64,000 nt of DNA from CAWCTD01 sp963798455 (GCA_963798455.1 CAWCTD010000003.1:1-64000); one strand, 5' to 3'; shown: positions 37,189-46,866, numbered from the stretch's first letter. The notes: generated by a model from the letters alone, not told the origin. Made by a program: numbers and translations.

Positions 37189-38859
37189 ATGCGCATTCGA
37201 AGACCGGCTCTGGCCTGCTTCCTCGTTGCCGTCGCGCTCCACGCGCAGCGAGTCACCGTCACGCTCATCGCCACGACCGATCTGCACGGCAACATCTATC
37301 CGTACGACTACTACACGAGCAAGCCGGCCGAGCGGGGTTTGGCGAAAATCGCCACCTTGATCCGCGAGGTGCGGCGCGAGAACCCCAATAGCATTCTCAT
37401 CGACTGCGGGGACACGATCCAGGGCACCCCCTTGGAGTCGGTTTACCAGTACTTCGTGCGCACGGGCGGGCTGCCCTTGGGGATGAAGCTCACGGGAGCG
37501 CCGCTCGGCCAGGATCCCATGATGCTGGCCATGAATGAGATCGGCTACGAGGCGATGGTGCTTGGCAACCACGAGTTCAACTTCGGGCTTAAGAACCTGG
37601 CCAAGGCTCGCTCCGAGGCCCGGTTCCCCTGGCTCTCCGCCAACACCATCGCGGGACCAGGGAGCACCGTCAAGCCGTTCCAGCCCTACATAGTGAAGAC
37701 CATCGCGGGCGTCAAGGTGGGCGTCATCGGGATCACGACGCCTTCCATTCCCTCCTGGGAGCAGCCGGAGAACTATCGCGGTCTCACCTTCCTTCCGGGA
37801 GTGGAAGCGGCGGCATCGGCCGTGAACCAGTTGCGCCTGCGCGAGAGTCCGGATCTGGTGGTAGCCGCGGTACACGCGGGGCTCGGAGAGAGAGGCGAGA
37901 ACATGGTCTCCGGAATTGCCGCGCGCGTACTCGGTATCGACGCCATCGTCTTCGGCCACAGCCACCAGCGGCAGGCCGGACTGCGGATCGGCGATGTGCT
38001 GCTGGTTCAGCCCCAGAACTGGGGGATGTCGCTGGCGCGTCTGGATTTCGACATGGAGAAAGGACCGGAAGGGTGGAAACTGGCGGCCAAGCACAGCCGT
38101 TTGATCCCGGTCCGGAAGGAGACCGAAGCGGATCCTCGAATCCTGAAGCTGGCCAAGCCCTACCAGGACTTGGCCGAGCGCTACCTGGATACGCCCGTGG
38201 CGGAAGCGCCGGCAGATCTGGATAGTTCCCTCGGACGCGTGGAGGACACCGCGCTGGTGGACGCCGTCCAGGAAGCGCAACTGTTCTACGCCAAGGCCGA
38301 TGTCTCCTTCACCGCGCTGTTCAACACACAAGTGCGGGTGCCGAAAGGTCCCGTGACCGTCCGCCGGATCGCGGCCCTGTATCTTTACGACAACGAACTG
38401 TACGCCATCGAAGGCAACGGCAAGATGGTGAAGGACGCCCTGGAGAACGCCGCCCGGTACTATCGCTCCTGTCACGACCCCGCCTGCGCCAAAGGCCCGC
38501 TCATCAACCGCGCCGTCATGGGCTATAACTACGACATGGGCGAAGGCGTCGCCTATGAGATCGACCTCACCAGGCCCGTGGGGCAACGCATCCGGAACCT
38601 GCGCTGGAAGGGCAGCCCGCTCAGGCCCAACCAGAAGGTTCGCATTGCCATCAACAACTACCGCGCGGGCGGCAGCGCCGGGTATGGCATGTTCCGGGGG
38701 GCGAAGATCCTCTGGCGGTCGAGCGACGACCTGAGGAACCTCATCGTAACGTACTATACCGAGCATCGCCGGCTGCCGGCCAAGCCTGACGACAACTGGC
38801 GCGTCGTGCCGGAAGGAGCCCGCCGGACGCTCGAAGCCGAAGTCCGCGCCAAGCCATGA
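37189..38859 (+). CDS. Secreted 5'-nucleotidase / 2',3'-cyclic phosphodiesterase family protein
   Basis: A 556-residue protein. The start at 37189 opens a signal peptide (PALACFLVAVALHAQ). The metallophosphatase motifs are all present: TTDLHGNIYPYD, DCGDTIQGTP, LGNHEFNFG, VAAVHAG and FGHSHQ, giving a two-metal site. The C-terminal 5'-nucleotidase domain carries FNTQVRVPKGPVTVRRIAALYLYDNELYAIEGNG. It would hydrolyse nucleotides outside the cytoplasm for phosphate and nucleoside salvage. Its stop overlaps the start of the FkbM gene by four bases. Confidence 0.9.
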   Translation: MRIRRPALACFLVAVALHAQRVTVTLIATTDLHGNIYPYDYYTSKPAERGLAKIATLIREVRRENPNSILIDCGDTIQGTPLESVYQYFVRTGGLPLGMKLTGAPLGQDPMMLAMNEIGYEAMVLGNHEFNFGLKNLAKARSEARFPWLSANTIAGPGSTVKPFQPYIVKTIAGVKVGVIGITTPSIPSWEQPENYRGLTFLPGVEAAASAVNQLRLRESPDLVVAAVHAGLGERGENMVSGIAARVLGIDAIVFGHSHQRQAGLRIGDVLLVQPQNWGMSLARLDFDMEKGPEGWKLAAKHSRLIPVRKETEADPRILKLAKPYQDLAERYLDTPVAEAPADLDSSLGRVEDTALVDAVQEAQLFYAKADVSFTALFNTQVRVPKGPVTVRRIAALYLYDNELYAIEGNGKMVKDALENAARYYRSCHDPACAKGPLINRAVMGYNYDMGEGVAYEIDLTRPVGQRIRNLRWKGSPLRPNQKVRIAINNYRAGGSAGYGMFRGAKILWRSSDDLRNLIVTYYTEHRRLPAKPDDNWRVVPEGARRTLEAEVRAKP

Positions 38860-39776
38860 AAATGAAACCGAAGACTCTGATCCTGGCCTCGGCCCTAGTG
38901 TGCATCGCGGCCGCGGGTCTGGTCCTGCTGACACCGGCACTGCGTTTTTCGGTCCTGATCGCTACCGGCCGCAACTACTGCCCGGTGGATGCCGTGTGGC
39001 AGGTAGCCAGCCGGCGGGCCGCGTGGGAACGACTCCGGCAAAAGCTGGAGCTAGCGGCCCATATCGTCCAGAGGGATGGAGCTTTTGTGCTGTGGGACGT
39101 CAACGGGGAACGCTACTGGATGCCTGCCAGCAGCCGCATCCTGCCAGGGATGCTCACCGAGCAGAAGACGGCGCTTTACGATTCGGCGGGTCAGACCGTC
39201 CGGCCCGGCGACGTCGTGCTGGATTGCGGCGCGAACATCGGCCTCTACACGCTGGAAGCTCTGGAGCGCGGAGCTTCGCTGGTGGTCGCCATCGAGCCGG
39301 CTCTGGATAACATCGAGTGTCTGCGGAGAAACCTGGCCGGCTATGTGGCCGCGGGCCGGGTCCTGGTCTATCCGAAAGGCGTTTGGGACAAGGACGACGT
39401 GCTCCCGCTCAACGTGCAACCGTCCAATTCCGCATCGTACAGCGTGGCGTTGCGTTACCGGGGCGCCAAGCCAGGCCCGCAAGTGGAGCTCACGACCATT
39501 GACCAGCTTGTGCGCGAGCTGGGATTAGAGCGAGTGGATTACATCAAGATGGACATCGAGGGCGCCGAGCGCGCGGCGCTGAGGGGTGGAGCCGGGACGA
39601 TCCGGCGATTCAAGCCCCGCCTGACGATCTCCCTGGAGCACCGCTATGACGACCCCACGGCCATCCCGAAGCTGGTGCGCGACATTTATGGCGGCTACCG
39701 CTCCGCGCCCGGCCGCTGCATCGAAAGCGGCGCCAGCCTGCGCCCGGCGGTGATGAGCTTCTACGCGGAGCCGTGA
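38856..39776 (+). CDS. FkbM-family methyltransferase with N-terminal membrane anchor
   Basis: A 306-residue protein starting with a hydrophobic helix (LILASALVCIAAAGLVLLTPAL). The SAM-binding motif is VVLDCGANIGLYTLEALERGASLVVAIEPALDNIECLRRNL, followed by YIKMDIEGAERAALRGG, the FkbM signature. FkbM enzymes O-methylate sugars or other hydroxyls; the substrate is unknown. ATGA overlap with the 5'-nucleotidase gene shows translational coupling. Confidence 0.88.
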   Translation: MKMKPKTLILASALVCIAAAGLVLLTPALRFSVLIATGRNYCPVDAVWQVASRRAAWERLRQKLELAAHIVQRDGAFVLWDVNGERYWMPASSRILPGMLTEQKTALYDSAGQTVRPGDVVLDCGANIGLYTLEALERGASLVVAIEPALDNIECLRRNLAGYVAAGRVLVYPKGVWDKDDVLPLNVQPSNSASYSVALRYRGAKPGPQVELTTIDQLVRELGLERVDYIKMDIEGAERAALRGGAGTIRRFKPRLTISLEHRYDDPTAIPKLVRDIYGGYRSAPGRCIESGASLRPAVMSFYAEP

Positions 39777-39796
39777 CCGGCAGAAGGGGTGCGGGC

Positions 39797-40630
39797 TCAG
39801 GCCAGCAGCTTCTTCAGGGACTGTATGCTCTTCTCAATGCCTTCGGCGCCCTGAAAGGCCCGAGTTTCTTCTTCGATGACGTACCACTCCGTGCCGCCCA
39901 CCGTCTCGCAGGCCGCGAAGACCGCGGGCCATTTCACGTCGCCCTCGCCGACCACGTAGGCCTGCTTCGTGGAAGACCACTCCTTGACGTGCACGCTGCG
40001 CGCGCGGCCCGCGAATTTCTTCAGGTAAGCGACCGGATCGGCCCCGGCGCGGACGCAGTGGCCGACGTCGAGCTGCATGATCACGTCCCTGCTCGTCCTG
40101 CCGAAGAAGTAGTCCATCGGCACCTGGCCCTCCAGGGGAGCGAACTCGTCGGTGTGGTTGTGGTAGCCGACAGCCATGTTGAGCGGCTTCAGCTTCGCCG
40201 CGATTGCGTTGAAGGCGTCCGCCGTCTTGGCCCAGGCATCGAGCGAACTGGTGTTGGTCTTCGGCAAACTCGGAGCGATCAAGAACCGGTTGCCGAGGAC
40301 CTGGTTGAACTCGATCGTGGGTGGGAGTTTGTCGCCGGCCATCGTGTCCAACTGAATGTGGGTTCCACACGCCTTCAGGCCATTGTCGTCCAGCAACTGG
40401 CGGAGTTGTTTGGCGGTCCTGTTGTAGTAGCCGGCGAATTCAACGGCCTCATAACCCATCTTCTTGATGGCCGCCAGAGTGCCGGGCAGGTCCGCCTGGG
40501 CCACCGCGCCTACCGAGTAGAGCTGGACTCCGATCGGAATCTTCTTGCGGGCAGCGCCGAGCAGCGCCGCCGGCCCCACGCTCAAGGCGGCGGCCCTGCG
40601 GAACAAGTCGCGTCTGGAGAAGTCGGACAT
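39797..40630 (-). CDS. Tat-exported sugar phosphate isomerase/epimerase-like TIM barrel
   Basis: A 277-residue protein with a Tat leader (DFSRRDLFRRAAALSVGPAALLG). The xylose-isomerase-like TIM barrel is seen in IPIGVQLYSVG, MGYEAVEFAGYYNRTAKQLRQLLDDNGL, GYHNHTDEF (metal His), MQLDVGHCVRAGADP and SVHVKEW. Export suggests it acts on an external sugar and not on a cytoplasmic sugar phosphate. Such proteins are numerous in Acidobacteria. It has no operon partner here. Confidence 0.88.
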   Translation of the reverse strand: MSDFSRRDLFRRAAALSVGPAALLGAARKKIPIGVQLYSVGAVAQADLPGTLAAIKKMGYEAVEFAGYYNRTAKQLRQLLDDNGLKACGTHIQLDTMAGDKLPPTIEFNQVLGNRFLIAPSLPKTNTSSLDAWAKTADAFNAIAAKLKPLNMAVGYHNHTDEFAPLEGQVPMDYFFGRTSRDVIMQLDVGHCVRAGADPVAYLKKFAGRARSVHVKEWSSTKQAYVVGEGDVKWPAVFAACETVGGTEWYVIEEETRAFQGAEGIEKSIQSLKKLLA

Positions 40631-40875
40631 GTCTTTCCTTTCTCTTGCCGGAGTTCACGCCGCAACGTGAACCAGTTTCCCAATTCTAGCGCACGCCTGG
40701 GACTTTCGTACTGTGGCCCACGGTACCCTCACTTCAGGGAATTGCGGGACGGCATGGTCCGCGGGATGCCCGGAGTACTGGGATCAAAGCCGAGTTGATC
40801 CTAGTCCAAGCCGGTACTCCAGTTCCTCGCATCCACGCCGATCGACCCTTAACATGAGAGCAGGGAGGCAGGCAG

Positions 40876-41568
40876 GTGATTTTCAAGTTCACGAAGAGAT
40901 CACCCACACCGGATGAGGACCTCCAGGAGTGCTTTCGCCAAAGGTTGAAGGAGGTCCTTGAACCCGCCGGCAATGGCGGACGCAGTCCCAGCGCTCCTCC
41001 GGAGTCTTTGCCCCCGGTCACCCAGCCGGCGTCGCAGGTGGTTCAGTATCCGCCGGTCCAGGTTCAAACCGACGAACCGGCCGCGCTGTTTGCCGAAGGC
41101 CAGGAAGCCCCGCTTCCGGCGCCAGTCGCGCCTGAGGCGCCGCCCCTACCTGCCCAGAGCGAGGCCCTTCCCGCCGAGGTTCTCGGCAAGGCTGCCTCCC
41201 GCGAATTGAAGGAAGTCCGGGGGGAAGTGGCCGGACTTCGCGATTCACTCGATGCCCAGCAGCACTTGATCGAGACGGACGTGCTCACCGTCATCGCGCG
41301 CATCGGCCAGAGCCTGGAGAAGCTCGACAAGACACTGCAGTCGCAGGCCGAGGCCATCGCCAGCCTTGGCTCGGCCCGAGAGGGGCTGCTGCGATCGCTA
41401 CAGGCAGTCCTTCAGCGGCTCGACGCCCAGGCAAAGGCCGTTCGAGACCTTAGCGCCGCGGTTTCCGTGCAGCAGAACTGCTCGGGGCAGTATCGCTCCG
41501 CCGTGGAAAAGCTCAGGGAACTCACGGCCAGGACGGGCCCGCCCGTGCGCCTGCCTGAGGACCTCTGA
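40876..41568 (+). CDS. Proline-rich, coiled-coil protein of unknown function
   Basis: A 230-residue cytosolic protein starting at a GTG behind GGGAGGCAGG. Residues 35-105 are Pro/Ala/Glu-rich and probably disordered. Residues 110-220 form a long predicted coiled coil (LKEVRGEVAGLRDSLDAQQHLIETDVLTVIARIGQSLEKLDKTLQSQAEAIASL). No enzyme motif or signal peptide is seen. It could be a scaffold or cell-structure protein; I do not recognise a family. Confidence 0.65.
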   Translation: MIFKFTKRSPTPDEDLQECFRQRLKEVLEPAGNGGRSPSAPPESLPPVTQPASQVVQYPPVQVQTDEPAALFAEGQEAPLPAPVAPEAPPLPAQSEALPAEVLGKAASRELKEVRGEVAGLRDSLDAQQHLIETDVLTVIARIGQSLEKLDKTLQSQAEAIASLGSAREGLLRSLQAVLQRLDAQAKAVRDLSAAVSVQQNCSGQYRSAVEKLRELTARTGPPVRLPEDL

Positions 41569-41615
41569 CGGGTCCAACCCCCGCCGGAACTCCGCCGGCT
41601 CCCCGCCGGGGACTT

Positions 41616-41643
41616 TTGCTGAGCACCCGTGAAGCCATATAAT
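41616..41643 (+). promoter_or_regulatory. Sigma-70-type promoter of the secreted TPR-like gene
   Basis: TTGCTG at 41616-41621 and TATAAT at 41638-41643 are separated by 16 bases. The -10 is a perfect consensus in a GC-rich setting, 25 bases before the start codon at 41669. Confidence 0.55.
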
Positions 41644-41668
41644 ATGGTGCTGTACTAAGGAGATTGTC

Positions 41669-42589
41669 ATGAACCGTTTCGTACTACCCCTGAGCCTCGG
41701 AATTCTCCTGGTTTCCGGCGCGGCCGCGCTCGCGCAGACCACGGACGATTCATTTGCGGCCCTTAAGGCGGCCGAGGCCAAGAAAGACGCCGCTGCAGTG
41801 AAGAAGCTGGCGGCGCAGACTCACGCTCTGGCGGCTGAGGAATTGCAGGTGCCCGAGCCCGAAGGCGCGGACATGCAGAAGGCATGGAAGGATCGGCTCG
41901 CCTGGGCGCGCGAGGTTGACACCTTCACCGAGTATGCTCTTTATTCCACGTCCCTCCAGGCCCCACCCGCCGTTGCCATAGACCTGCTGCAAATGCTGGA
42001 GGCGCAGAACCCCAAGAGCAAGTACCTCGATGAGGGCGGCTACGGCCGCTACTTCGCGGCGCTTTCTGAATCGGGACAGGCTTCCAAAATCGTCCCCATC
42101 GCCTCGAAGGCCATCGCCAACCTGCCGGACTGCGTGGACCTTCTGATGGTGCTGGTAGACAATGCGATGGCCCAGAACGCTGGCGGCAATGCATTGACCT
42201 ACGGCCAGCGGTTGGTGTCGGCGATGAGCAGGGACACCAAGCCCGAGGGCATGGCGCAGGCCGATTGGGACCGCAAGCGCGCTTTGGCGCTCGGCCGCGG
42301 ATACTACGCCATGGGCATGGCGCAGGCGCAGGCGAACCGCCCCTTCGATGTTGACAAGAGTCTGCGCGCCGCCCTTCCCTATATCAAAGGGAACAGCTCC
42401 ATGTATGGCACCGCGCTGTTTCAACTGGGCGTGGCCAACTACCAGCTTGGCAGGCAGTTGCTGGACCGGCAGCGGATGATGCAGGCCGCCGATTTCAGCG
42501 ATCAAGCGTCCAGGATCCCGGGGCCCCACCAGCAGGATGCCTGGCGGAACACTCAGGCGATCCGGAGCGAAGTGGCGAAGATGCGGTAG
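41669..42589 (+). CDS. Secreted TPR-like helical-repeat protein
   Basis: A 306-residue protein with a signal peptide (MNRFVLPLSLGILLVSGAAALAQ) and an AAGGAG ribosome site seven bases upstream. The mature chain is all-helical: repeated A/L/Y patterns such as GYYAMGMAQAQANRPFDVDKSLRAALPYIKG and GTALFQLGVANYQLGRQLLDRQRMMQAADFSDQAS are TPR-like. It probably acts as a periplasmic protein-protein scaffold. No partner is suggested by the neighbours. Confidence 0.7.
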   Translation: MNRFVLPLSLGILLVSGAAALAQTTDDSFAALKAAEAKKDAAAVKKLAAQTHALAAEELQVPEPEGADMQKAWKDRLAWAREVDTFTEYALYSTSLQAPPAVAIDLLQMLEAQNPKSKYLDEGGYGRYFAALSESGQASKIVPIASKAIANLPDCVDLLMVLVDNAMAQNAGGNALTYGQRLVSAMSRDTKPEGMAQADWDRKRALALGRGYYAMGMAQAQANRPFDVDKSLRAALPYIKGNSSMYGTALFQLGVANYQLGRQLLDRQRMMQAADFSDQASRIPGPHQQDAWRNTQAIRSEVAKMR

Positions 42590-42621
42590 GGGGCGCCCGG
42601 CATCCGGCGCCCGGCAGCGGT

Positions 42622-43026
42622 CTAGCGGACCAGCCGCTGGTGCTCTTTGAGGATGCAGCGGTCCATGATCACGACCAGGCCAGCCGCGCGAGCCTTGGCG
42701 GCGGCCTCGTTGTGCACGACGCCCTCCTGCATCCAGACCGCCTTTGCCCCGGCTCGGATAGCGGAGTCCACGATCTGGGGGACGAACTCCGAGCGGCGGA
42801 AGACGTTGACCACGTCGATCTTCTCGGGAACCGCTTCGAGCGTGGGATAGGCCGGCTCTCCCAGAACCGCCGTCTCGTTGGGATTGATGGGGATAATGCG
42901 GTAGCCCGCCCGTTGCATGTATTGGGATACGCCGTAGCTGGGCCGGCGCTTCTTGCTCGAAAGACCCACTACCGCGATCACCCGCGCGGTTCTGAGCAGC
43001 GTCCGAATGGATTCCGCGTCAGGCAC
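42622..43026 (-). CDS. CoA-binding domain protein (YccU-like)
   Basis: A 134-residue single-domain protein with the Rossmann-type CoA-binding fold: TARVIAVVGLSSKKRRPSYGVSQYMQRAGYRIIPINPNE, VVNVFRRSEFVPQIVDSAIRAGAKAVWMQEGVV and a final VVIMDRCILKEHQRL. These proteins bind coenzyme A or a nucleotide; physiological role unknown. Its start overlaps the end of the pseudouridine synthase gene by eight bases, making it the last gene of the scpA-scpB-rlu operon. Confidence 0.9.
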   Translation of the reverse strand: MPDAESIRTLLRTARVIAVVGLSSKKRRPSYGVSQYMQRAGYRIIPINPNETAVLGEPAYPTLEAVPEKIDVVNVFRRSEFVPQIVDSAIRAGAKAVWMQEGVVHNEAAAKARAAGLVVIMDRCILKEHQRLVR

Positions 43027-43750
43027 TCTCTCCCTTTGCGGCCCGCTGGAGTCGTTCTACTTCCGCCGCGGTCAGGTGGCGCATCTCGCCGCGCTTCAAG
43101 CGGCCCAATTCCAGAGGGCCGATCCTGACCCGTTTCAGCTTCTCGACCAGGCGTCCGAAGTGCTTGAACATGATACGCACCTGGTTCTGGCGGCCCTCGA
43201 TGAGCCGCACGTCGTACCAGGGATTTTCCGCTCTCTTCACCAGCCGCAGGCCGGCCGGTGAGGTGCGCCGCCCGTGCAGGGGGATGCCGCCGCGGAACAG
43301 ATCTTCCTCTTCCGGCGTGAGCGCCCCGTTCACCTTGACCAGATAGGTCTTGGGCACATGGCTCGAAGCAGAGGTGATCCGGTGGGCGAGATCCCCGTCG
43401 TTGGTCAGCAACAGCAGTCCCTCGCTGTGGTAGTCCAGGCGCCCGACCGGGAAGACGCGCTCTTTGACCCCCTTGACCAGGTCCATGACCGTCGGCCGGC
43501 CCTGCGGATCGTAAACCGTGGTCACCACCTTGTCCGGCTTGTGGAGGGCCACGTAGACCAGCCGCCGGGGAGCCCGCAGCAGGCGGCCATCCACCTTGAT
43601 GTGATCCGACTCCAGGTCCGCTTTGCTGCCCAGGCGATCCACCACGGCGCCGTTGACCGTGACTCTGCCCTGCAGGATCAACTCCTCGGCCTTGCGCCGG
43701 CTGGTGACACCCGCGCGAGCCAGGATCTTCTGTAGCCGCTCGTGTGCCAT
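43019..43750 (-). CDS. rluB: 23S rRNA pseudouridine synthase, RluB/RsuA family
   Basis: A 243-residue enzyme with an N-terminal S4 RNA-binding domain (ERLQKILARAGVTSRRKAEELILQGRVTVNG) and the RsuA-family catalytic block VFPVGRLDYHSEGLLLLTNDG, with the active-site Asp in GRLDYHS. It converts a specific uridine in rRNA to pseudouridine. RluB, RluE, RluF and RsuA are hard to tell apart by eye, but the scpA-scpB-rluB gene order is widespread and supports RluB. Its start overlaps the scpB stop. Confidence 0.9.
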   Translation of the reverse strand: MAHERLQKILARAGVTSRRKAEELILQGRVTVNGAVVDRLGSKADLESDHIKVDGRLLRAPRRLVYVALHKPDKVVTTVYDPQGRPTVMDLVKGVKERVFPVGRLDYHSEGLLLLTNDGDLAHRITSASSHVPKTYLVKVNGALTPEEEDLFRGGIPLHGRRTSPAGLRLVKRAENPWYDVRLIEGRQNQVRIMFKHFGRLVEKLKRVRIGPLELGRLKRGEMRHLTAAEVERLQRAAKGESA

Positions 43751-44454
43751 CAGTCCTCCGACGGAGCCGGGACCGGATCGGGGGCCACCGCGGATCCCTC
43801 CGGCTGCGGTTCGGGCTCGTCCTCTCCGAGGGCCATGCGCCGCAACTCCTCGAATTCCTTCAAAGTCGGCAGCTCGCTCAGGTCCTTGAGGCCGAACTGC
43901 ACCAGGAAGTCCTTGCTGGTCTTGTACAGAATCGGGCGGCCGACTACGTTCTTGCGCCCGGAGGTGATGATCAGCCCCCTCTCCAGCAGCGTCTTGAGCA
44001 CGCCGGCGCCCTGCACGCCGCGGATCTCCAGGATCTCCGGGGCGGTGACGGGCTGCTTGTAGGCCACGACCGCCAGGGTCTCCAGAGCCGCCATGGAGAG
44101 CTTGAAGGGAGGCTGGAGTTTCTTGACGAACGCGCGGATGGCGTCGTGGTGCTCGGGCTTAGTGGACATCTTGTAGCCCCCCGCCACCTCGCGCACGGTG
44201 AGGCCGCGGCAGGGCCGGCCGTACTCGGCCACCAGCTTCTCCAGCATCTCCGCCACCTTGGCCCGCGGCTCTCCGAGCGCGCCGGCGATCTGCTCCGCGG
44301 TGAGCGGCTCGTCGGTCACGTAGACCACGGCTTCCAGAAGGGCCGCCAGCCGCTCGCCGGCGGCAGCGGCGGGCTGCTCCTGCGGTTCGATGGCCAGTTG
44401 CTCCGCCGTCGCCTCCCGCGGCGCGGCCGGTGCCCCCATGTCGTCGTTTTCCAT
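43750..44454 (-). CDS. scpB: Segregation and condensation protein ScpB
   Basis: A 234-residue winged-helix protein with ALLEAVVYVTDEPLTAEQIAGALGEPRAKVAEMLEKLVAEY and ETLAVVAYKQPVTAPEILEIRGVQGAGVLKTLLERGLI. ScpB binds ScpA and the SMC ATPase to form the chromosome-condensing complex. The tail is acidic and Pro-rich. It follows scpA with five bases between and precedes rluB. Confidence 0.95.
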   Translation of the reverse strand: MENDDMGAPAAPREATAEQLAIEPQEQPAAAAGERLAALLEAVVYVTDEPLTAEQIAGALGEPRAKVAEMLEKLVAEYGRPCRGLTVREVAGGYKMSTKPEHHDAIRAFVKKLQPPFKLSMAALETLAVVAYKQPVTAPEILEIRGVQGAGVLKTLLERGLIITSGRKNVVGRPILYKTSKDFLVQFGLKDLSELPTLKEFEELRRMALGEDEPEPQPEGSAVAPDPVPAPSED

Positions 44455-44459
44455 TCCGC

Positions 44460-45242
44460 CTAGTGGTATCCCTTCTCAATCGCGGCCAGCGTCTCCCCGG
44501 AGGAGAAAACCTCCGGGAACCGGCGGTGCCGCTTGATGCCGATGTCGCCGAAGGCATCCTTCTGGGTCAGCACGATCACCTGCATCTTCACCATCTCCAG
44601 GATAGCCAGGAACAGGGCGAGCATGGCGCGCCGGCTGCGCTGCCGTTCCAGCAGGCTGGTCACGGAGAGGGACTCGCCTCGGGGCGTGCTCTCCAGCAGT
44701 GTCTTGAGCGTCAGAATCATGGCCGGGACGCTGGCATCGTCGCTCTCGACTTCGTAGACCGGGCGGCTCTTGGCCCTGTCCAGCACCTGCTGGAAGGTCT
44801 TCACCAGGTCGAAGAGAGTGACGGCCAGCTCGGGGCTCTCGGCCTCATCCAGGAAAGACTGTATTTGAGGATTCGACCACACGTTCTCCTCGACGAGCAG
44901 CTTCTGTTGCAGCATCTCCGCGGCGTTCTTAAACCGCTCGTGCTCGAGCAGACGCTCGACCAGTTCCTGGCGCGGGTCCTCCTCCGGCAACAGCTCATCC
45001 AGGGCCGGGTCTCGCGGCAGCAGCGTCCGGGACTTGATGTGGATGAGGGTGGCCGCCATGTAGACGAACTCGGCGCTCAATTCCATGTCGAGCTGGATGG
45101 CCCGCTGCACGTACTCCAGGTACTGCGCGGTGATGGAGGCGATGGGGATGTCGTAGATGTTGATCTCCTGCTTGCGGATCAAGTCCAGCAGCAGATCCAG
45201 GGGTCCCTCGTAATGCTCCAGGTGAACGTTCAACGGCGGCAC
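44460..45242 (-). CDS. scpA: Segregation and condensation protein ScpA
   Basis: A 260-residue kleisin with the N-terminal signature VHLEHYEGPLDLLLDLIRKQEINIYDIPIASITAQYLEYV and AEFVYMAATLIHIKSRTLLP. ScpA bridges the heads of the SMC dimer and recruits ScpB. It is the first gene of the scpA-scpB-rluB-CoA-binding operon on the minus strand. Confidence 0.95.
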   Translation of the reverse strand: MPPLNVHLEHYEGPLDLLLDLIRKQEINIYDIPIASITAQYLEYVQRAIQLDMELSAEFVYMAATLIHIKSRTLLPRDPALDELLPEEDPRQELVERLLEHERFKNAAEMLQQKLLVEENVWSNPQIQSFLDEAESPELAVTLFDLVKTFQQVLDRAKSRPVYEVESDDASVPAMILTLKTLLESTPRGESLSVTSLLERQRSRRAMLALFLAILEMVKMQVIVLTQKDAFGDIGIKRHRRFPEVFSSGETLAAIEKGYH

Positions 45243-45295
45243 TACTTCTCACGATAGCATGCGGGTCGCGGAGCGTGGATTGTGGCCTGCACGCC

Positions 45296-46663
45296 TCAGG
45301 CGGCACTCACGCCTTCTGGCGTTGTCCGAAGAAGCCGGTGGAAATAGGCGCGGGATATTTGCAGATCACGGGCGGCCATGGTCTTGTTGCCGTTGCACTT
45401 TACCAAAGCCTTCTTGGCAAGTTCGATCTTGTACTCGTGCAATTGCTCCTCGAATGAGAGCGGCTCTTCGGGTTCGTCGAGGGGACGCGCAACAGCCTCC
45501 TGCAAGTTCCGGGGCAGGTCCACGGGCGCGATTGTGTCGCCTTCCGCGACGATGATCGCGGCTTGGACGGCGTTTTCGAGTTCGCGCACATTGCCGGGCC
45601 AACGGTAGCCCATGAGCATGTCCATGGCGCCCGGTGTAATGTCGGCAACCGGCTTCTCGAAGGCGGCCGCGGATCGCTCCAGGAAGAAACGGGCGAGCGC
45701 CGGGATATCCTCCACCCGCTCGCGCAGCGGCGGGACCTCAATGGTCATGACGTTGAGCCGGAAGAGCAGATCCACGCGGAAAGCGCCCGCCTCGGCCATC
45801 TGCTCAAGGGGGCGGTGAGTGGCAGCCAGGACCCGCGCCCGGAGAGGTATCAACTTACAGCTCCCCAGCCGGCTAAACTCCCTCTGCTGTAACACGCGCA
45901 GAAGTCTCACTTGTGTCTGGAGACTAAGTTCTCCTATCTCGTCCAGCAACAACGTGCCTTCTCCAGCTTGCTCCAGATAGCCTACGCGTGTTCCCGTCGT
46001 CCCCGTGAACGCGCCCTTCTCATGACCGAATAGTTCGGCTTCGATCAGGGTCTCGGGAATGGCCCCGCACGGCACAGCCACAAACGGGTGGTTTGCCCTC
46101 TTGCCCTGGCTGTGGATAGCCCGGGCCACCAGCTCCTTGCCCGTGCCGCTCTCGCCTCGGATCAAAACCGGGGCGTTCAAGTTGGTGACACGGCGAATCA
46201 GGCCTACCACCCCCTGGGCAGCGACGCTCGATCCAATCAAGCCATCGCACGAACAGGCTTCTTGCAGCTTGCGCCGGGCGTTCTCCAGTTCCCGCTTCAG
46301 GACGACCCGTTCATAGGCCCGGGCCAGAACGACGCGAAGTTCCGTGAGGGAAGGCGGCTTCCTGAAAAAATCGTACGCTCCCTGCTGGATTAAGGTCAGA
46401 GTAGCGGGGCGGCGTGCGTCATCGGTCATAACCACGACCGGGATACCGGAGTTCACGACCGAGCCAAACACCTGCAATCCGTCCTCAAGCGATCCGTAGT
46501 TGGAGTCGAAGTCGAGGATCAGAACGTCCGAGCGGCCATCCGCCACGGCTTTCTTGACTTCGCCCTGATCCGAATCCACGATCAAATCGTAGTCGGGCCC
46601 AAGCGCCGAACTGAGAATGGTCTGGAGCTTCCGATCATTCGAGTAGCAGAGCACACGAATCAT
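45296..46663 (-). CDS. NtrC-family sigma-54-dependent response regulator
   Basis: A 455-residue transcription activator. Residues 1-120 are a receiver domain (VLILDFDSN with the likely phosphoacceptor Asp; VVVMTDDARRPAT; YDFFRKPPS). The AAA+ domain has Walker A GESGTGKE, the sigma-54 contact loop HEKGAFTGTTG (usual form GAFTGA), LLDEIGELS and GYRWPGNVRELEN. The C-terminal Fis-type helix-turn-helix is KCNGNKTMAARDLQISRAYFHRLLR. No cognate kinase lies in the window. It borders the Tad pilus locus, where two -24/-12 promoters were found, so it is the probable activator. Confidence 0.92.
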   Translation of the reverse strand: MIRVLCYSNDRKLQTILSSALGPDYDLIVDSDQGEVKKAVADGRSDVLILDFDSNYGSLEDGLQVFGSVVNSGIPVVVMTDDARRPATLTLIQQGAYDFFRKPPSLTELRVVLARAYERVVLKRELENARRKLQEACSCDGLIGSSVAAQGVVGLIRRVTNLNAPVLIRGESGTGKELVARAIHSQGKRANHPFVAVPCGAIPETLIEAELFGHEKGAFTGTTGTRVGYLEQAGEGTLLLDEIGELSLQTQVRLLRVLQQREFSRLGSCKLIPLRARVLAATHRPLEQMAEAGAFRVDLLFRLNVMTIEVPPLRERVEDIPALARFFLERSAAAFEKPVADITPGAMDMLMGYRWPGNVRELENAVQAAIIVAEGDTIAPVDLPRNLQEAVARPLDEPEEPLSFEEQLHEYKIELAKKALVKCNGNKTMAARDLQISRAYFHRLLRTTPEGVSAA

Positions 46664-46866
46664 GGCCGGCCTCCAGCCACTTGGGACACGGTCGAAGTTC
46701 GCCCCTGTCGTAACCCATGGAAGCCCGCGCTTCGAACTTCGCCAGCCTCGGCGTCATGTGTGCTGCACATGTAAGCGACTCACCCCCAGAGTGAACACCA
46801 CCCGCATCCCAGCCCGGCCAATCGTCACCGCCGCACGAGGCTCAAGAAATATGAATGCTGTTTTGT